The notes: a model not told the origin generated them from the sequence alone. 64,000 bases of DNA from Bacteroidaceae bacterium (GCA_024398515.1 JAKSIZ010000004.1:53312-117311); one strand, 5' to 3'. Numbered from the stretch's first letter, positions 1-10,558 are shown. Translations and numbers: made by a program.

Positions 1-1
1 A

Positions 2-2620
2 TTATTTGTAGTGATGCTGACTTTGGGTGTTTGCATGTCTGCGAATGCTGCAAAACAAAAGCCTCAGTTGTATGTTCCGATGGATTACTCCACTTGTGGA
101 TACCACGCATCTGAATGTAATTTACCAGAAGTAAAAAACATTTTCCGCATCGAGAACAACGGAAGCAATGATTATTACGACATAATCCAACAAGCGATTG
201 ACAAAATTTCCTCGATGAAACCGAACAAAATTGGCATTCGAGGTGCACTTTTGCTCGACAGCGGAGACTTTTATATTTCCAAACCTTTGCGCATTAAAAC
301 ATCGGGAATTGTGCTTCGTGGAGCTGGAAGAGACAAGACTAATATTATAAAAGGTGGTGTTGACCGCGGTGCAGCCATATATATAGAAGGTGAAAATGCC
401 CCTGTCAGTAAGCAAAAAGATTATAAATGTGGCGATAGAATCGGCATTTCTTGGACTGCGGACAAGGCTTGGATTGCTGCACATGGTTGCGATGATTTCG
501 GTGGAGGATTGGATTACACTGGCTGGAAAGAGGGTGATATTGCACTGACATGGAACAGAAAAGTGGTTGCTATCAACGGTGACGAACTCACACTTGACGC
601 TCCTATCACCATGTTTGGATGCAAGAACATCATAAAAAAGTCCGATTTCATCGTCACATTCTTCGATTCTTCCAACGAAATAAATGAGTGTGGAATAGAA
701 AATCTGACGCTCATTTCTGAGAAAAATGACTGGAATCCGAAGGATGAAGACCACTGCTGGACGGGTATTCATATAGATAACGCGCGCGACTGTTGGGTTA
801 GTTCTGTCAACTTTAAGCACTTTTCGGGCAGTGCGGTGAACCTTCAAAAGGGTTGCAGTCGCATTACTGTTCAGGATTGTATAGCGTCAGAACCTGTGTC
901 GGAGATAGGTGGATGGCGTAGGGATGTGTTTATTACTCGCGGACAACAAACGCTATTTCAGCGTTGCGTATCGCGTGAAGGCATCCACGATTTCGCTGCT
1001 GGATACTGTGCACCAGGGCCAAACGCATTCGTGCAGTGCGAAGGCGAATGCTCTTTAGGCTTTAGTGGAAGCATCGGAGCATGGGCACCAGGATTACTTT
1101 TCGACATTGTAAACATCGACGGCAACGATATTGACATCATGAACCTTGAGCAATTCCGCACAGGCACAGGCTGGAATTCTGCCAACACCATGATTTGGCA
1201 ATGCACGGCAGCAAACATAAAATGCTATTCGCCAGACGCAGAAAACCGCAACAGCGGGCACGGATGTTGGGGTGCTCTTTGGGGCAATGGAGCATGGACA
1301 AGCAGTAACGACCACGTAAATCCTCGCAGTCTTTTCTATTCGCAACTCGAAAACCGCCTGAAGTCAGAGGGTAAAGAGATGGTGGTTGACGGCAAGATCT
1401 TGCCAAGAAGTACTGATGCTACATCTTCGCCTACCGTTGAACAAGCCCAACGTTTGGCACAGGAAAGCCTTACCACGCCGCGTCTGACAATGGAAATGTG
1501 GATTGCGCAGAACGAAAGTATAGCATACAACACCCTGTCAACATCATTATTCAAGTACAAACCAATAAAAGAAAACGCCAAAAACATCAACTTGCAGCCA
1601 TTGACACAAAAGCCAAACTACTACATTCCGTGGTGGAATGGTCGCACAAAAGACTCATGGGTTGCACGATCGGCACGCCCTGCAGTGACAAGATTCGTGC
1701 CTGGATATGAAGGAAATGGCTGGACAGACAAGTTGGATGATGTGGTAGATTACCTCGACACGACAGGTTTCGGCAGTCTCGACCACCATTATGGATTGTG
1801 GTATGACATTCGCCGTACCGACCATGAACGCATTCGCCGTGCCGACGGCAGCGTTGAACCACCGTTCTATGAGCAGCCATTCTCGCGCAGTGGAGAGGGC
1901 ACGGCATGGGATGGCTTAAGTAAATACGATCTCAGCAAGCCTAATCGTTGGTATTGGGCACGCCTCAACGAGTTTGCATCGAAGGCTGCCGAGAAGAATA
2001 TATACCTTTTCAATGAGATGTACTTCCAACACAACATCCTCGAAGCAGGCGCACACTGGGTGGATTGCCCTTGGCGACCAGTGAACAATATCAACAATAC
2101 CAACTTCCCTGAACCCGTTCCATTTGCCGGCGACAAGCGCATATTTCTTGCCGAACAGTTCTACAACGAGCAGGATCCTGTGCTCAGACCACTTCACAAG
2201 CAATATATAAGGATGTGCCTTGAGCAGTTGAAAGACCAGCCGAACGTGGTACATTTCCTCAGTAAGGAATATACCGGACCTCTGCACTTCACTCGTTTCT
2301 GGCTCGAAACTATTGCAGAATGGGAAGCGGAGACAGGCCTTCACCCACTAATTGCCATTAGTTGTACGAAGGATGCACAGGATGCGTTGCTTGCCGACCC
2401 TATATTAAATAAGGTAATCGACGTTATCGACATCCGATATTGGCACTACAGCGACAAGGGATTGTGGGCTCCCGAGGCTGGAAAGAACATGGCTCCACGC
2501 CAATGGATACGCAAATTCCCACTCGGAAAGATGAGCAAGGAACACGTAGAAAAAGCCATCAACGAGTACAAGGAACGCTATCCAGACAAGATTGTAATCT
2601 TTAACGCACCAGCAAACTAA
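2..2620 (+). CDS. Secreted beta-helix (pectate-lyase-like) protein with DUF6298-like C-terminal region, 5' partial
   Basis: The frame is open to the left window edge. The first in-frame starts (GTG 11, ATG 14) fall inside a hydrophobic stretch ending ANAA that looks like the end of a signal peptide, so the true start is probably outside the window. Visible residues 30-480 have the look of a right-handed parallel beta-helix of the pectate-lyase type: an early GAGRDKTNI turn, then many short turns with Asn and Cys. Residues from about 540 on (YIPWWNGRTKDSW onward) form a second globular part rich in Trp and Tyr, resembling the region annotated DUF6298 in Bacteroidota. It is likely an exported carbohydrate-active or carbohydrate-binding protein; the substrate is unknown. 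No partner gene is visible on its left. The stop at 2618 is followed by the padR promoter region. Confidence 0.75.
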   Translation, partial: LFVVMLTLGVCMSANAAKQKPQLYVPMDYSTCGYHASECNLPEVKNIFRIENNGSNDYYDIIQQAIDKISSMKPNKIGIRGALLLDSGDFYISKPLRIKTSGIVLRGAGRDKTNIIKGGVDRGAAIYIEGENAPVSKQKDYKCGDRIGISWTADKAWIAAHGCDDFGGGLDYTGWKEGDIALTWNRKVVAINGDELTLDAPITMFGCKNIIKKSDFIVTFFDSSNEINECGIENLTLISEKNDWNPKDEDHCWTGIHIDNARDCWVSSVNFKHFSGSAVNLQKGCSRITVQDCIASEPVSEIGGWRRDVFITRGQQTLFQRCVSREGIHDFAAGYCAPGPNAFVQCEGECSLGFSGSIGAWAPGLLFDIVNIDGNDIDIMNLEQFRTGTGWNSANTMIWQCTAANIKCYSPDAENRNSGHGCWGALWGNGAWTSSNDHVNPRSLFYSQLENRLKSEGKEMVVDGKILPRSTDATSSPTVEQAQRLAQESLTTPRLTMEMWIAQNESIAYNTLSTSLFKYKPIKENAKNINLQPLTQKPNYYIPWWNGRTKDSWVARSARPAVTRFVPGYEGNGWTDKLDDVVDYLDTTGFGSLDHHYGLWYDIRRTDHERIRRADGSVEPPFYEQPFSRSGEGTAWDGLSKYDLSKPNRWYWARLNEFASKAAEKNIYLFNEMYFQHNILEAGAHWVDCPWRPVNNINNTNFPEPVPFAGDKRIFLAEQFYNEQDPVLRPLHKQYIRMCLEQLKDQPNVVHFLSKEYTGPLHFTRFWLETIAEWEAETGLHPLIAISCTKDAQDALLADPILNKVIDVIDIRYWHYSDKGLWAPEAGKNMAPRQWIRKFPLGKMSKEHVEKAINEYKERYPDKIVIFNAPAN

Positions 2621-2674
2621 AGCTCAAACAAGCGTTAAAGTTTCTTAATATATTGTAGTTTTACAGTACTTTGT

Positions 2675-2706
2675 ATTGCAAGGTAGTTATATTTTACATA
2701 CCTTTG
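2675..2706 (+). promoter_or_regulatory. Promoter of padR-pspC
   Basis: The -33-like ATTG at 2675-2678 is separated by 20 bp from TACCTTTG at 2699-2706, which matches the Bacteroidota -7 consensus TAnnTTTG. It lies 80 bp before the padR start. Confidence 0.6.
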
Positions 2707-2786
2707 CACGGTGAAAGTCGTGTCATTGTGTGTCCGGAAGCACAAGAACGACCTTCAAACAGTTATAAATCAACACAAAGACTACA

Positions 2787-3116
2787 ATGAATTTTGACAA
2801 TGCAAAGTCGCAAATGAGGAAAGGAATGCTTGATTATTGCATTATGTTGCTGCTAAAAGACAAGCCTTGCTACTCATCCGACATCATCAAACGTCTCAAG
2901 GATGCGAACCTTTTAGTGGTAGAAGGAACGCTTTACCCATTGCTTTCGCGGTTGAAAAAGGACGGACTTCTCACATACGAGTGGCAGGAAAGTCTGCAAG
3001 GACCGCCACGAAAGTATTATTTACTCTCTGAAGAAGGCAAGTCGATGCTCGAACAACTCGACATTGCCTGGTGCGAATTGGAACATACAATACATCAAAT
3101 CAAAGCAAAACCATGA
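2787..3116 (+). CDS. PadR family transcriptional regulator
   Basis: This 109-residue winged-helix protein is of the usual size for short PadR regulators. LDYCIMLLLKDKPCYSSDII is the typical first helix pair. EGTLYPLLSRLKKDGLL is the PadR recognition helix and the start of the wing, and GPPRKYYLLSEEGK is the wing. It probably represses its own operon and responds to envelope stress or a ligand through the C-terminal dimerisation helix. Its stop overlaps the start of the next gene (ATGA at 3113-3116), so the two are translationally coupled. This padR-pspC pairing is common in Bacteroidota. Confidence 0.92.
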   Translation: MNFDNAKSQMRKGMLDYCIMLLLKDKPCYSSDIIKRLKDANLLVVEGTLYPLLSRLKKDGLLTYEWQESLQGPPRKYYLLSEEGKSMLEQLDIAWCELEHTIHQIKAKP

Positions 3117-4420
3117 TTAAGAAGAACTTTACAATAAACTTCCACGGCACATTGATTGCCATCGACGAAGACGCTTACGAACTGCTGAAGCACTATACCG
3201 ACACCATCCGCCGCTATTATAGTCGCGAAGAAGGAGGCGAAGAGATAGCCGACGACATCGAAACACGCATCATTGAACTCATCAATGAGGAGAAAAATTC
3301 AGGCAATAACATCGTCACAATCGAACTTATGGAGAGCATCATCAAGCGCATTGGAGCACTCGATGAACTCGTAGAAAATGCCGATATCAACGACGCAAAG
3401 CGACGCTTGCACAAAGCGCAGCGACTGCAAGAAACCGATAAAAATTCGCAAGACGACGCTTCAGACACCACAAGACAAGCCAGTACATCCGAGCGATTGC
3501 GCGATGCCACCAGTTCACTTGCCGATAATATGGAGAAGAGGGCAAAGTCAGCGTGGAGCACATTGAACAGCAGCAAGCGCTATTATCGCGACAAGCAGAA
3601 CGGAATTGTTGCGGGTGTACTCGCCGGAATGGCACAATATTTCGGTGGAACTCCGCTTGTCTGGCGATTGGGATACCTCATCGTGTTGTTCATTTCGTTC
3701 TATATCAGTTTGTTTTCCAACCCATTCATCCTGCTTTTGTTAATAGGCATATACGTGGTCCTGAGCTTGATTTCGCCTCGTGCCGACATGCCAGAGGAGG
3801 TGCTGCGAATGCGTGGAGAAAGCATCACGCCGCATAATCTTGCCGAGGAGGTCACACGTCAGTCGAGCATACGCAAGGAAAACCAAACGTCGATACTCAA
3901 TAGCATCGGCAAAGGTCTCTATCGTGTCATGATGTTTATTCCGCTTATCTTCGTTGCATTGCTGTTCATCGTGCTCGTCTGCATGGCTGCAGTCTTCTTC
4001 ACCGAACCGATTACGTGGTTTACAACGTGGTTTCATTACGACTCGATGTCAACAGCCGAGATACTCAATGCCGTTACAGTTCCGTTAGGAGTAGCCTTCG
4101 GAGCAGTGCTTGTGGGACTTTTCATACTTATCTACTGCTTTACTCACGCCATCGCAAGTTCGCTCGACAAGGTTGAACCGATGGGCATCATGCAGCGGTT
4201 CTTCTGGTTTGTTGCCTTCATTGTATGCATTGCATGCCTATGTGCCGGTGCATCGAAGACCATAACAATTGCTGATAAAATCGATGCCAAGTGGAATTAT
4301 TCGCAGCAGCAAGAGCAGGTTGCAGACACCATTTCTGCGCAAAGCGACCTGTTGACGGAGGAAATTAATTCGGCGGAACAAGTAGCGGATTCTGTGCTTT
4401 CAACGTTCGAAGAAAAGTAA
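3113..4420 (+). CDS. PspC domain membrane protein
   Basis: The start is ATG 3113, overlapping the padR stop; this is preferred over upstream in-frame codons, which would lie within padR. The protein has 435 residues. Residues 1-100 form a cytoplasmic helical domain (FTINFHGTLIAIDEDAYELL) typical of Bacteroidota PspC proteins. The PspC domain is at about 155-225 (NGIVAGVLAGMAQYFGG followed by hydrophobic helices). Further membrane segments lie near 270-300, 325-350 and 370-390. An acidic Gln/Glu-rich tail ends the protein. It is inferred to sit in the inner membrane and take part in an envelope-stress response controlled by the adjacent PadR. The exact signal is unknown. Confidence 0.88.
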   Translation: MIKKNFTINFHGTLIAIDEDAYELLKHYTDTIRRYYSREEGGEEIADDIETRIIELINEEKNSGNNIVTIELMESIIKRIGALDELVENADINDAKRRLHKAQRLQETDKNSQDDASDTTRQASTSERLRDATSSLADNMEKRAKSAWSTLNSSKRYYRDKQNGIVAGVLAGMAQYFGGTPLVWRLGYLIVLFISFYISLFSNPFILLLLIGIYVVLSLISPRADMPEEVLRMRGESITPHNLAEEVTRQSSIRKENQTSILNSIGKGLYRVMMFIPLIFVALLFIVLVCMAAVFFTEPITWFTTWFHYDSMSTAEILNAVTVPLGVAFGAVLVGLFILIYCFTHAIASSLDKVEPMGIMQRFFWFVAFIVCIACLCAGASKTITIADKIDAKWNYSQQQEQVADTISAQSDLLTEEINSAEQVADSVLSTFEEK

Positions 4421-4462
4421 TCAAACGCTTGCCTCTGCAGATATGTACGGAAGGGGGTGAAA

Positions 4463-4525
4463 AACATTGCTGCAATGTTGGTCCGAACATTGTAGCAATG
4501 TTGACTCGAACATTGCTGCAATGTT
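4463..4525. repeat. Triplet of 17-bp palindromes, locus A (AACATTG family)
   Basis: Three quasi-palindromes AACATTGCWGCAATGTT or variants lie at 4463-4479, 4486-4502 and 4509-4525. They are separated by exactly 6 bp (GGTCCG, GACTCG), giving a 23-bp period. On the reverse strand the spacers read CGAGTC then CGGACC, the same as loci B and C. It fills the gap between the convergent ends of the pspC gene and recG, with a flanking TTTAACGCTCGAC on the right. Confidence 0.9.
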
Positions 4526-4600
4526 TGAACGAGTTTAACGCTCGACTTCAGAAAGCCAAAGCGCAGACCGCCGAAAAACAAATGGAGAATATGGGCGTTT

Positions 4601-6697
4601 TTATGAGATGGCGCCCCAGTTGATATTGGTCTTCTTGAGTTCGTAAAGGCGATTCCACAGCAGACGATATTCGGGACGTTTGCTGTCGGGATCGTTGTCG
4701 ATGACTGATTGTGCCTCATCTCTGGCATATTGCAGCAGTTGTCCGTCGCGTGCAATGTCGGCTATCTTCAGGTCGAAAGCCATTCCACTCTGCTGCGTAC
4801 CTTCGAGGTCGCCAGGTCCGCGAAGCTTCAAATCAGCCTCGGCAATCTCAAATCCGTCGTTAGTCTGGCACATGATGTCGATGCGTTTTTTCGTGTCGTT
4901 CGACAGTTTATGCGTTGACACCAGTATGCAATAGCTCTGGTCAGCACCACGACCAACACGTCCTCGAAGCTGATGCAGCTGTGAAAGTCCGAAACGCTCG
5001 GCATTGAGAATGACCATCACAGACGCGTTAGGCACGTTCACACCCACTTCTATCACGGTTGTTGCAACGAGAATCTGCGTCTCGCCTTTGACAAATCGCT
5101 GCATCTCTGCCTCTTTCTCCAAGGCTTTCATCTTGCCGTGCACCTTGCTCAGACGGAACTCAGGGAAGACTTGTTTCAGCCGTTCGAAGCCATCCTCAAG
5201 GTTCTTGAGGTCCATCTTTTCGCTCTCCTTGATGAGTGGGAACACTATATACACCTGCCGACCAGCATTGACCTGCTGGCGTATTCCGTTGTAGAGCGAC
5301 GTCTCTTGGTCTTCCCACTTGTGAATTGTCATCACAGGTTTGCGCCCTGGAGGCAACTCGTCGATGATGCTAACGTCAAGATCGCCGTAAAGAGTCATGG
5401 CAAGTGTGCGCGGTATTGGCGTTGCCGTCATCACCAGAATGTGTGGAGGATTGGAACTTTTGCTCCAGAGTTTGGCACGTTGAGCCACGCCGAAACGGTG
5501 TTGTTCGTCTATTACTACGAATCCCAAGCGTGCGAATTGTACGTTTTCTTCAATCACTGCATGAGTTCCGACGAGTATGTTTACGCTACCATCAAGCAGT
5601 CCCCGTAGCACTTTTTCGCGCTTTTTGCCCTTCACGATGCCTGTAAGGAGCTCGACACTAACGTTCATCGAGCCGAGAAATTCGCGTATTGTAGCCAAGT
5701 GTTGCTCTGCAAGTATCTCGGTTGGAGCCATGATACACGCCTGATAACCGTTGTCGATGGCTATCAACATGGACATTAGAGCCACGAGAGTCTTGCCACT
5801 TCCGACGTCGCCTTGCAGCAATCTGTTCATCTGTTTGCCACTTCCGACGTCGGTTCTTATCTCGCGTATGACACGTTTTTGTGCGTTTGTAAGGTCGAAA
5901 GGCAGATGGTTTTTGAAAAATTCATTGAAGGTTTCGCCCACGCGATAGAAGGTGTAGCCTCGGTATTTGCGTCGCTGGTCGGCAGCATAGCGCAGGATGT
6001 TGAGCTGGATATAGAAGAGTTCCTCGAACTTAAGGCGTGCCCTTGCGTCGGCAAGCGACTTGTTGTCGTGCGGACAATGTATGTCGCGCATGGCTTTGTC
6101 GCGTGAAATGAAGTGAAACTTTTCGATGATGAAGTCGGGCAAAGTCTCCGGCAACGGCGGCATCAGCGATACGAGCGACTCGATAATCTTGCCCATCTGC
6201 CGCGAAGTAAGTGCCGAGTTTTTCATCTTTTCCGTTGTGATGTAGGCAGGATGAAGCTTGAGATTGTCGAAATGAACGTTCTCCAACTTGTCTATTTCGG
6301 GATGTGAGATGTTAATCCTGCCTTGGAAAACGGTAGGTTTGCCATACACTACATACTCCTCATTCACATGATAATGGTCCTTTATCCACTTGATTCCCTG
6401 AAACCAAACGAGGTCCATCACGCCTTGACCGTCAGAAAAATGGGCAACAAGACGCTGTTTTCGCGGTCCCATCTGGAATGTTTCGAAGCCCAGAATACGA
6501 CCTTTTACCTGCACAAAAGCCATATCGCCGGTGAGGTCACGTATTGCGTAGAGCTGCGTGCGGTCTATATATTTATAAGGATAATACTGCAAAAGGTCCT
6601 CGTTCTTGAATATTCCGAGTTCGTTATTCAAGAGTTTTTTCCTTTGCGGACCAACGCCTGGAAGGTATTGTATGTCTTGTTGCAGGAATCCTAACAC
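4601..6697 (-). CDS. recG: ATP-dependent DNA helicase RecG
   Basis: This is the superfamily 2 helicase that remodels stalled replication forks and branches Holliday junctions. It has 698 residues, close to the usual length. The N-terminal wedge/OB region starts with [14 protein letters not shown], a helix-hairpin-like motif. Walker A GDVGSGKT is at 296-303, the DEQH box at 397-400 followed by RFGVAQR, motif [14 protein letters not shown], and the C-terminal helicase motifs end in QLRGRVGRG. It is the last gene of a minus-strand run yajL-ispD-recG. Its start overlaps the end of ispD by 7 bp, which implies translational coupling. Confidence 0.98.
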   Translation of the reverse strand: MLGFLQQDIQYLPGVGPQRKKLLNNELGIFKNEDLLQYYPYKYIDRTQLYAIRDLTGDMAFVQVKGRILGFETFQMGPRKQRLVAHFSDGQGVMDLVWFQGIKWIKDHYHVNEEYVVYGKPTVFQGRINISHPEIDKLENVHFDNLKLHPAYITTEKMKNSALTSRQMGKIIESLVSLMPPLPETLPDFIIEKFHFISRDKAMRDIHCPHDNKSLADARARLKFEELFYIQLNILRYAADQRRKYRGYTFYRVGETFNEFFKNHLPFDLTNAQKRVIREIRTDVGSGKQMNRLLQGDVGSGKTLVALMSMLIAIDNGYQACIMAPTEILAEQHLATIREFLGSMNVSVELLTGIVKGKKREKVLRGLLDGSVNILVGTHAVIEENVQFARLGFVVIDEQHRFGVAQRAKLWSKSSNPPHILVMTATPIPRTLAMTLYGDLDVSIIDELPPGRKPVMTIHKWEDQETSLYNGIRQQVNAGRQVYIVFPLIKESEKMDLKNLEDGFERLKQVFPEFRLSKVHGKMKALEKEAEMQRFVKGETQILVATTVIEVGVNVPNASVMVILNAERFGLSQLHQLRGRVGRGADQSYCILVSTHKLSNDTKKRIDIMCQTNDGFEIAEADLKLRGPGDLEGTQQSGMAFDLKIADIARDGQLLQYARDEAQSVIDNDPDSKRPEYRLLWNRLYELKKTNINWGAIS

Positions 6698-7344
6698 AAT
6701 GCTTCGGCTACTTTGAGGTCAAAAGGTCGGGTGATTTTAATGTTTTCAGCGTTGCCCTCGATGAGTGTTATCGGCTGTCCGTAACGCTTGACCACAGATG
6801 CATCATCGGTGAACGACTCGTCGTAAGGCTGCTGGAAAGCACGTTTCAAGAGCTGAATGTCGAACGTCTGAGGCGTTTGTCCGAGGCGGAAGAAGTCGCG
6901 GTTTTCGGTAAATCCTTCGGTCTTCCACAGCGTTTCAACCACAGGAATTGCCGGAACAACAGCCTTGTATTGGGCAGCGGAAGCATAGCAATTGCGGATT
7001 ACTTCAACCGAAGGGAACGGTCGTACACCGTCGTGAATGCCCACAAGACCGTTGGCATCGTCGGGAATAAGCGCAAGTCCGTTGGCAGAAGAATGGAAAC
7101 GAGTGGCACCACCATCGGCTATCTCGTGCGGAATATCGAAAGAATGTTCACGGCACAACTGCTTCCAATAGTCCTGCTGAGTCTTTGGCAATACGAGGAT
7201 AATGTGCAAATCCAGCCCCGACTCATGGAACCTTCTGATGGTTCGCATCAATATCGGCACGCCTTTGACGGGAAGAAACTGCTTAGGCAAGTCGCTCCCC
7301 ATGCGCAATCCTTTGCCCCCCGCAACGATGATGATGTAGTTCAT
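6691..7344 (-). CDS. ispD: 2-C-methyl-D-erythritol 4-phosphate cytidylyltransferase
   Basis: Catalyses transfer of CMP from CTP to methylerythritol phosphate, the third step of the non-mevalonate isoprenoid pathway. The 217-residue length is normal. The nucleotide-binding loop [16 protein letters not shown] lies near residues 8-23. GIHDGVRPF is the conserved middle motif and [14 protein letters not shown] the C-terminal one. It sits 29 bp downstream of the yajL stop and overlaps recG, so it is probably transcribed from the yajL promoter. Confidence 0.97.
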   Translation of the reverse strand: MNYIIIVAGGKGLRMGSDLPKQFLPVKGVPILMRTIRRFHESGLDLHIILVLPKTQQDYWKQLCREHSFDIPHEIADGGATRFHSSANGLALIPDDANGLVGIHDGVRPFPSVEVIRNCYASAAQYKAVVPAIPVVETLWKTEGFTENRDFFRLGQTPQTFDIQLLKRAFQQPYDESFTDDASVVKRYGQPITLIEGNAENIKITRPFDLKVAEALC

Positions 7345-7373
7345 AGACTATAGAAATACATGAATATAGGCAC

Positions 7374-7934
7374 CTATGCCAATAAATGATTATACATCAT
7401 GCCCTCTTTCAGACCATCCGAAGCACCTTCGCCAGCAAGGATGTCGAGTAGAGTATAAGCAAATGGAAAGACAGCTGCAGGACCTTCACCAGTGATAATG
7501 TTGCCGTCAACCGTGCAAAGTTCGGCAGTATAATCGGCACCTGTCAACGTTCCTTCGCATCCTGGATAGCAAGTAGCACGCTTTCCATCGACAAGACCAA
7601 CGTTGCCCAAAGCCATCGGAGCCGCACAAATAGCTGCAATCAAGCCGCCTTTTTCATTGAACTCAACCAACAATTTCTGCAAAGGGACATAATCCCTGAG
7701 GTTAGTACTGCCTGGGAGTCCGCCAGGGAGAACGAGCATATCGGCACCGTCAAAGCATGCCTCGGCAAAAGTTGTGTCGGTAATTATCGTCACGCCATGC
7801 GCCGAAACGACATGTTCATCGTCCATAATACTTACAGTTGTAACGTCAATACCACCACGACGAAGTATATCTACCGTTCCAAGAGCCTCGATATCTTCAA
7901 AACCATCAGCAAAAAATACAAAAACTTTTTTCAT
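7374..7934 (-). CDS. DJ-1/PfpI family protein (YajL-like)
   Basis: The start is set at ATG 7934 (MKKVFVFFADGFEDIEALG). The upstream in-frame ATG at 7976 would add a poor Asn-rich leader that overlaps the promoter. The 186-residue protein has the DJ-1 fold: ADGFEDIE, with its conserved Glu, and the nucleophile elbow AAICAAPMALG, with its conserved Cys near residue 103. Family members act as glyoxalase-type or protein-repair enzymes and oxidative-stress sensors; which activity applies here is not visible. It is the first gene of the minus run leading to ispD and recG. Confidence 0.9.
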   Translation of the reverse strand: MKKVFVFFADGFEDIEALGTVDILRRGGIDVTTVSIMDDEHVVSAHGVTIITDTTFAEACFDGADMLVLPGGLPGSTNLRDYVPLQKLLVEFNEKGGLIAAICAAPMALGNVGLVDGKRATCYPGCEGTLTGADYTAELCTVDGNIITGEGPAAVFPFAYTLLDILAGEGASDGLKEGMMYNHLLA

Positions 7935-7960
7935 TATGTTTAGATTATTAAAATTATTAT

Positions 7961-7981
7961 TATCTTTGCAATGCAAAGTTA
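7961..7981. promoter_or_regulatory. Overlapping divergent -7 elements for nadK (+) and yajL (-)
   Basis: TATCTTTG at 7961-7968 on the plus strand is 30 bp before nadK. TAACTTTG on the minus strand occupies 7981-7974, 40 bp before the yajL start. The two -7 boxes are 5 bp apart, so the two polymerases should compete. No clear -33 is seen for either. Confidence 0.55.
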
Positions 7982-7998
7982 GGAAAAAATTTTGATAT

Positions 7999-8886
7999 AT
8001 GGTAGAAAGAAAGATAAAATTTGCTATTTTTGGGAATGTTTACCAATCGAAGAAGTCCTTGTCGGTGCAAAAAGTCATAGATATGCTTTCTGAACGCGAG
8101 GCAGAAATGTTTGTTGAGAGAGATTTCTACGATTTCCTCATCAACAAGCAGCATATCAACCTGCCGCAAGTAGGCATAATCGACAGCGATGACTTTGATG
8201 CCGACTTCGTTCTCTCCATTGGTGGCGACGGAACTTTCCTCAATGCTGCGGCTCACGTGGGGAATAAAGGCATCCCTATTCTTGGTATAAACACGGGGCA
8301 TCTTGGCTTTCTTTCCGATGCGGGAACCGATGGAATCGAGGCGGAAATCAATATGCTCTATTCAAAAGATTACGACATCGAGACACGCACAGCCCTAATA
8401 GTGACAGGAAACGGCACTCCGCTGAGCCAATATCCAGTGGCACTGAACGACGTGGCAATACTTAAACGCGACAATGCCTCGATGATTTCCATCCGCACAA
8501 CAATAAACAATGAGTATCTCACGACGTTTATGGCCGACGGACTTGTGGCAAGTACTCCAACCGGAAGTACGGCTTATTCGCTCTCGGTGGGCGGTCCAAT
8601 CGTTGTTCCCGACAATAAAACCCTGACGCTGACAGCCGTTGCACCGCACAGTTTGAACATTCGACCTATCGTTGTCACCGATGATTCCGTGGTGAAACTG
8701 AACATTGAAAGCCGCAACGACACGTTCCTTGTCGGCATTGATGGTCGTTCGGTGAAGTGCAACAAGGACACAGAAATCACTATCCGCAAGGCTCCATACC
8801 TTATATATATAGTGCGACGTAAGGGCAAAAACTTCTTCGACACACTCAGAAACAAACTTCTTCTTGGCGCAAGGACAGATGAATAA
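7999..8886 (+). CDS. nadK: NAD kinase
   Basis: Phosphorylates NAD to NADP in the cytoplasm. The 295-residue length fits the family. The GGDGTFLNAA motif starts at residue 75, NTGHLGFL follows, and the core strand motif DGLVASTPTGSTAYSLSVGG with the GPI continuation is intact. The ATG at 7999 lies 30 bp after a good -7 element. Its 3' end overlaps the next gene by 8 bp. With nadB and nadA this gives three NAD(P) genes in the window at separate sites. Confidence 0.97.
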   Translation: MVERKIKFAIFGNVYQSKKSLSVQKVIDMLSEREAEMFVERDFYDFLINKQHINLPQVGIIDSDDFDADFVLSIGGDGTFLNAAAHVGNKGIPILGINTGHLGFLSDAGTDGIEAEINMLYSKDYDIETRTALIVTGNGTPLSQYPVALNDVAILKRDNASMISIRTTINNEYLTTFMADGLVASTPTGSTAYSLSVGGPIVVPDNKTLTLTAVAPHSLNIRPIVVTDDSVVKLNIESRNDTFLVGIDGRSVKCNKDTEITIRKAPYLIYIVRRKGKNFFDTLRNKLLLGARTDE

Positions 8887-10558
8887 ACTGACAAGACTAC
8901 TGCATTTGCAGAACGAACAATACAGTGCCGCGACCGTTTTCCGATGGTTGTGGGCAACATCGCGTGGCAACAGACGACAGACGATACTCAATGCTGTAGT
9001 CGATGTTCTCGAAGTGTTCGTCAGCCTCGGAAGCGTCTGGGCAATCAAAAACGCCATTGACAAGGCACAATACGACGCTTCGACTACCGAAATATGTATT
9101 GCTGTCTGCATCATGGCAGCACTTATCATTCTCAACCTCGGGCTTCGAATCTGTGGAGTTTGGATTAAAAACATACTCGGTGTGAAGGCACAAAACCGTA
9201 TGCAACAGCGTATGCTCGACCGAATACTTCACTCACAATGGCGTGGAAAGGAGGTTCATCACAGTGGCGATGTGCTTAATCGACTCGAAATGGACGTGAA
9301 GACAGTCATCACTTTCATCACTGAAACGCTGCCAAACATGCTTTCGGTGCTCGTCATGTTTGCAGGTGCATTTGCCTATCTTGCCTTTATGGACCTCTGG
9401 CTTGCCGTTATTACCGTGGCAATCCTACCCGTCTGCATACTGCTCAGCCGCTTTTATATCAGCAAAATGCGTGGCTATACCCGTCAGGTCAGAACGAGTG
9501 ACAGTAAGGTTCAGAGCATTCTGCAAGAAACAATCCAGAACAGAATGCTGATAAAGACACTCGAAAAGGACGATCTCATGATAGAACGTCTTGACGATGT
9601 TCAGGCTATCCTGCGCCAACAAGTAAAGCAGCGCACAACATTCTCAGTCGCTTCAAACGTCGTTCTCAACCTTGGTTTTTCGTTTGGATACCTCGTTGCA
9701 TTCCTCTGGAGCGCATTAAGATTGGCTGAAGGCACACTGTCATACGGATCCATGACTGCTTTTCTGCAACTCGTCTATCGTATTCAAACTCCGGCAAAGG
9801 ACCTTATGAAACTGGCTCCGGCATTCGTCGGAGTGTTCACGGCAGCCGAAAGACTGATGGAACTTGAACATGCAGACATGGAAGATACAGGCAATCCTGT
9901 GCATCTTGAAGGCGGTTGCGGCATCAGGTTTGAGGGCGTAACTTACGCATACGAAGGCGACGAAACGGTCATCAACGACCTTACGTTTGACTTCAAACCA
10001 CGCTCATGTACGGCAATTCTTGGCGAGACAGGTGCTGGCAAAACCACTCTCATCCGCATGATTCTCGCATTGATTCAGCCGCAACGAGGCACTGTGACGA
10101 TCTATAACGACGCAAAAAATGCGCCAATATCACCTCAAACTCGTTGCAATCTTGTATATGTTCCGCAAGGCAACACGCTGCTCAGCGGTACGATACGCGA
10201 AAACCTCTACCTCGGTAAACTCGATGCCACTGACGAAGAATTGGCTGAAGCACTGCACCGTGCATGTGCTGATTTCGTCATGGAACTGCCTGATGGACTT
10301 GACACGAAGTGTGGCGAAAGCGGTGGTGGACTTAGCGAAGGACAGGCACAACGCATTGCCATTGCACGTGCATTGCTCCGTGAGGGCAGCATCATGCTTC
10401 TCGACGAGGCTACATCAGCACTCGACATGGAGACCGAACGACAATTGCTCTCGCAACTTCTCGAATCAAACGACAAGACAATAATCTTTATCACGCATCG
10501 TCAGGCAGTATTGGATTATTGCGACCAAGTGCTCCATCTTTCACATACTGAAGCATAA
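8879..10558 (+). CDS. ABC transporter, fused permease and ATPase (exporter type)
   Basis: The start chosen is ATG 8879, overlapping the nadK stop; an upstream TTG lies deeper in nadK. The 559-residue half-transporter has an N-terminal membrane domain of about six helices (residues 40-310) and a C-terminal nucleotide-binding domain. Walker A is GETGAGKTT, the signature is LSEGQAQRIAIARAL (a variant of LSGGQ), Walker B/D-loop is IMLLDEATSALD, and the H-loop is ITHRQAV. It would act as a homodimer in the inner membrane. The substrate cannot be told from sequence; lipid-flippase and peptide-export families share this plan. Confidence 0.93.
   Translation: MNKLTRLLHLQNEQYSAATVFRWLWATSRGNRRQTILNAVVDVLEVFVSLGSVWAIKNAIDKAQYDASTTEICIAVCIMAALIILNLGLRICGVWIKNILGVKAQNRMQQRMLDRILHSQWRGKEVHHSGDVLNRLEMDVKTVITFITETLPNMLSVLVMFAGAFAYLAFMDLWLAVITVAILPVCILLSRFYISKMRGYTRQVRTSDSKVQSILQETIQNRMLIKTLEKDDLMIERLDDVQAILRQQVKQRTTFSVASNVVLNLGFSFGYLVAFLWSALRLAEGTLSYGSMTAFLQLVYRIQTPAKDLMKLAPAFVGVFTAAERLMELEHADMEDTGNPVHLEGGCGIRFEGVTYAYEGDETVINDLTFDFKPRSCTAILGETGAGKTTLIRMILALIQPQRGTVTIYNDAKNAPISPQTRCNLVYVPQGNTLLSGTIRENLYLGKLDATDEELAEALHRACADFVMELPDGLDTKCGESGGGLSEGQAQRIAIARALLREGSIMLLDEATSALDMETERQLLSQLLESNDKTIIFITHRQAVLDYCDQVLHLSHTEA

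Noticed and set aside
4463-4525. CRISPR-like array at the palindrome triplets
   Set aside because: Spacers are 6 bp and conserved between loci; there are only three units each.
8864-8879. TTG start for the ABC transporter
   Set aside because: Lies deeper inside nadK; the ATG at 8879, overlapping the stop, is more usual.
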